The notes under the pieces were generated by a model. That model was not told the origin of the DNA and searched no databases. It saw only the letters and a program-made list of their open reading frames with translations. The position numbers were made by a program, and so were the translations under genes. DNA of 42,639 nucleotides, taken from an uncultured Eggerthella sp. (GTDB lineage Bacteria; Actinomycetota; Coriobacteriia; Coriobacteriales; Eggerthellaceae). Of the stretch, positions 40,284 through 42,639 are shown in pieces. Within the stretch, counting starts at the first letter, position 1; the number at the start of each line of letters is the position of its first letter. Location: positions 1 to 42,639 of the forward strand of contig UQML01000016.1 of NCBI GenBank assembly GCA_900542265.1, in the 5' to 3' direction.

Positions 40284-41360
40284 TTATTTGATGCAATAAT
40301 AAGTTTTGTACCATTTAGCAAAAGTGCGCAGGCCATCTTCAAGTGAGGTATTTGGTTTAAATTCGGTGGTGTTTTCGAGTGCAGATGTGTCAGCATAGGT
40401 CACAGGTACATCGCCTGGCTGCATGGGAACAAGTTGTTTATGTGCTTCGAAATCAAAATCTTCTGGCAGCACGCCTTCTTCAACCAAGACTCGTTGAAGT
40501 GTATCCACAAAATAGAGTAAATTTTCTGGATTCGAATTGCCGATGTTATAGACATGATGTGCGGCTAGAGGTAACCCATCGTCACCTATTTCAACTTTTG
40601 GAGGAAGAACTAAAATACGCTTTACGCCTTCAACGATGTCATCGATATAGGTAAAGTCGCGTTTACAGTCTCCCATATTAAATATTTGTATAGTCTCGCC
40701 CTTTGTAAGCTTATTAGTAAAATCAAAATAAGCCATATCGGGGCGACCCATTGGCCCATAAACAGTAAAAAAGCGAAGACCTGTAGCTGGAATAGAATAC
40801 AACTTGCTGTATGCGTGAGCCATAAGTTCGTTGGATTTTTTGCTGGCTGCATAGAGTGAAACCGGGCTATCGACGCGGTCGTCTTCAGAAAAGGGAACTT
40901 TCTTATTGCCACCATAGACGCTGGAGCTTGAGGCATATACAAGATGTTCGACAGGATAATGGCGACAAGCTTCAAGAATGTTGAAAAAACCAATCAAGTT
41001 ACTATCCAGGTAAGCGCGAGGATTTTCAATAGAATAGCGTACCCCTGCCTGAGCAGCAAGATTGATTACCATCGAAGGCCTGCGCTCTTCAAAGACAGTA
41101 TTAACAGCACCTTCATCCGCTAAGTCTCCGCGAATAAACTCAAAACGGCCGCATTTGAAAGATTCGAGTTCATTTGCAGCAGACTCATCACCCGCTGCTT
41201 TTGCGACCATTTTTAAACGGTCAGCCTTGATGCCAGGATCGTAATAGTCATTACAGTTGTCAAAACCAACGACGTCATAGTCAGTTGTTGCTAATAGCTG
41301 TTTGCAGAGAAACGAGCCAATAAAGCCTGCTCCTCCAGTGACAAGAACGGTTTTTGGCAT
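40284..41360 (-). CDS. UDP-glucuronate 4-epimerase
   Basis: This is an extended SDR epimerase (358 residues) that interconverts UDP-glucuronate and UDP-galacturonate. The NAD motif is TGGAGFIGSFLCKQLLA (residues 8-24), then DNCNDYYDPGIKADRL, a signature of the CapI/uronate epimerase group. HLVYASSSSVYGGN supplies the serine. SLYAASKKSNELMAHAY supplies Y-x-x-x-K, and FFTVYGPMGRPDMAYF follows. AGGAGA lies ten bases before the ATG. It forms a two-gene leftward unit with the UDP-glucose dehydrogenase, whose product is its substrate. Confidence 0.92.
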   Translation of the reverse strand: MPKTVLVTGGAGFIGSFLCKQLLATTDYDVVGFDNCNDYYDPGIKADRLKMVAKAAGDESAANELESFKCGRFEFIRGDLADEGAVNTVFEERRPSMVINLAAQAGVRYSIENPRAYLDSNLIGFFNILEACRHYPVEHLVYASSSSVYGGNKKVPFSEDDRVDSPVSLYAASKKSNELMAHAYSKLYSIPATGLRFFTVYGPMGRPDMAYFDFTNKLTKGETIQIFNMGDCKRDFTYIDDIVEGVKRILVLPPKVEIGDDGLPLAAHHVYNIGNSNPENLLYFVDTLQRVLVEEGVLPEDFDFEAHKQLVPMQPGDVPVTYADTSALENTTEFKPNTSLEDGLRTFAKWYKTYYCIK

Positions 41361-41372
41361 TTTGAAATCTCC

Positions 41373-42592
41373 TTAGTCTCTGCGGAATAAGTCGCGTGTG
41401 TAAACTTTTTCGCTTACATCATCAAGACACGAGTCGTATCGATTAGCAATGATTGCTTGACTGTCTGCTTTGAATTTGTCGAGGTCATTAACTATTTTAC
41501 TGCCATAGAAGGTGGTTCCGTCTTCAAGCGTGGGTTCATAAACGATAACCGTTGCACCTTTAGCCTTAATGCGCTTCATGACGCCCTGGATAGAGCTTGC
41601 ACGAAAGTTGTCTGAATTGCTTTTCATGGTTAAGCGATATACACCCACAACGACATCATGTTCTTTGGAAACATCCCATTGACTGTTTGCCTCATAGGCG
41701 CCAGCAATCTCAAGAATGCGATCTGCAATGAAATCCTTCCGTGTGCGGTTTGACTGCACGATTGCTTCAATCATGTTTTGCGGTACGTCAGAAAAATTGG
41801 CAAGCAACTGCTTGGTGTCTTTAGGTAGACAGTATCCGCCGTAGCCAAAACTGGGATTGTTGTAATGCGTACCGATGCGCGGATCAAGGCAAACCCCTTC
41901 AATGATCTGCTGCGTATTGAGCCCTTTGGTCTCGGCGTAGGTGTCAAGCTCATTGAAATAGCTCACGCGGAGCGCTAGGTAGGTGTTCGCAAAAAGCTTG
42001 ACCGCCTCAGCTTCGGTAAAACCCATGAAAAGAGTCTCAATATCTTGCTTGATGGCACCTTGCTGGAGAAGAGCCGCAAAATCATGAGCTACAGCTTGAG
42101 TGCTTTCATCGCACGAGACGATAATTCGGCTAGGGTAGAGGTTGTCGTAAAGAGCCTTGGATTCGCGTAAGAATTCGGGGCTAAAGATGATCCTGTCGGT
42201 ATTATACTTGGCGCGAACGCTTTCGGTGTAACCTACCGGCACGGTAGATTTAATAACCATTGTAGCGACGGGATTAACCGACATGACTAATTCGATAACT
42301 TCTTCTACGCGAGAGCAATCAAAAAAGTTTGTTCTCGAATCGTAATTGGTTGGAGCTGCGATGATGACGAAATCAGCGTTTTTGTACGCGGTTGTGCCAT
42401 CTAGTGTTGCCACAAGATCAAGTTCTTTGCTTGCAAGATACCGTTCAATATAGTCGTCTTGGATGGGTGATTTACGAGCATTGATGAGATCAGCCTTTTC
42501 AGGAATAACATCAACTGCGGTTACGTGATTATGTTGGGCGAGGAGTACGGCTAACGATAAACCAACATAGCCAGTGCCGGCGACCGCAATAT
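41373..42592 (-). CDS. ugd: UDP-glucose 6-dehydrogenase, N-terminus cut
   Basis: Ugd oxidises UDP-glucose to UDP-glucuronate with two NAD+. The frame is open to the contig edge. Continuing past 42413 on the minus strand it reads IAVAGTGYVGLSLAVLLAQ, the NAD-binding start, so only the first one or two codons are lost to the adapter. The catalytic cysteine is in FGYGGYCLPKDTKQLL and the sugar-binding regions (TVPVGYT, FSPEFLRESKA) are intact. The protein is near full length. Its stop lies 12 bases before the epimerase start, so the two are one operon. Confidence 0.93.
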
Positions 42593-42639
42593 CTGTCTCT
42601 TATACACATCTGACGCTGCCGACGAACTCTAGGGTGTAG
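42593..42639. other. Nextera adapter, reverse complement
   Basis: CTGTCTCTTATACACATCT at 42593-42611 is the reverse of the transposon mosaic end, followed by the rest of the read-1 adapter and by ACTCTAGG, the complement of the same index seen at the left end. It interrupts the start of ugd. Not organism sequence. Confidence 0.98.

Noticed and set aside
1..42639. tRNA, rRNA, complete insertion sequences and prophage genes
   Set aside because: None could be recognised by eye on either strand.

Overview
The window looks like one assembled contig from a member of the class Coriobacteriia (Actinomycetota), possibly near the anaerobic Eggerthellaceae. This rests on gene content and protein style (Gram-positive-type fumarate reductase/succinate dehydrogenase FeS subunit, a feoA-feoA-feoB locus, an Eggerthellaceae-like LysR regulator, a type I-C CRISPR system), not on a marker gene, so the genus is open. 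Both ends (1-50 and 42593-42639) are Nextera sequencing adapter, not organism DNA. They cut the first and last operons.

Layout. 61-1055: FeS subunit gene, then a remnant of a Fic-domain gene. 1300-5084: ferrous iron uptake locus (two feoA, feoB, a small cysteine-rich FeoB-associated membrane protein) with GTTAAC-rich, DtxR/IdeR-box-like sites. 5317-6189: voltage-gated-type K+ channel. 6417-8467: two-gene AAA ATPase/RloB defence-like module. 8627-11990: MFS transporter, VOC-fold protein and LysR regulator. 12004-14201: two leftward genes (AAA/DUF4143 ATPase and an unknown protein). 14310-24904: a complete type I-C CRISPR-Cas system in canonical order (cas3-cas5c-cas8c with internal cas11c-cas7c-cas4-cas1-cas2-leader-array, 35 repeats and 34 spacers). 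25414-26259: unknown protein. 26522-40130: a rightward exopolysaccharide or capsule operon. 40284-42592: leftward UDP-glucuronate 4-epimerase and UDP-glucose 6-dehydrogenase.

The most striking element lies between 14310 and 14454, upstream of cas3. An extended -10 promoter is followed by a degenerate CRISPR repeat that keeps the 3' handle (TGTGGGTTGAAAT), then a pseudo-spacer, then a strong terminator hairpin. The first 18 nt of the pseudo-spacer match, at 17 of 18 positions and with a perfect 13-nt seed, a site on the opposite strand that covers the TATAAT box of the cas3 promoter. That site carries exactly the type I-C PAM, TTC. This is the architecture expected of a crRNA-like RNA that lets Cascade repress its own cas operon (compare published CreA and CreR RNAs). 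The rest of the type I-C machinery (Cas5c processing, Cascade, internal Cas11c) is encoded intact next to it.

The polysaccharide operon encodes a Wzz-like co-polymerase whose kinase domain has lost its nucleotide-binding loop, an initiating sugar-phosphate transferase, three glycosyltransferases, a Wzy/WaaL-type protein, a flippase and two hexapeptide acyltransferases. It also encodes a full GDP-D-glycero-D-manno-heptose pathway (GmhA, HddA and an HddC-GmhB fusion). A GDP-mannose-dehydratase-like enzyme and a second SDR enzyme could turn that product into a 6-deoxy-heptose. The adjacent Ugd and epimerase would supply UDP-glucuronate and UDP-galacturonate. AT-rich composition in the defence and polysaccharide regions, against a more GC-balanced feo region, suggests horizontally acquired modules.
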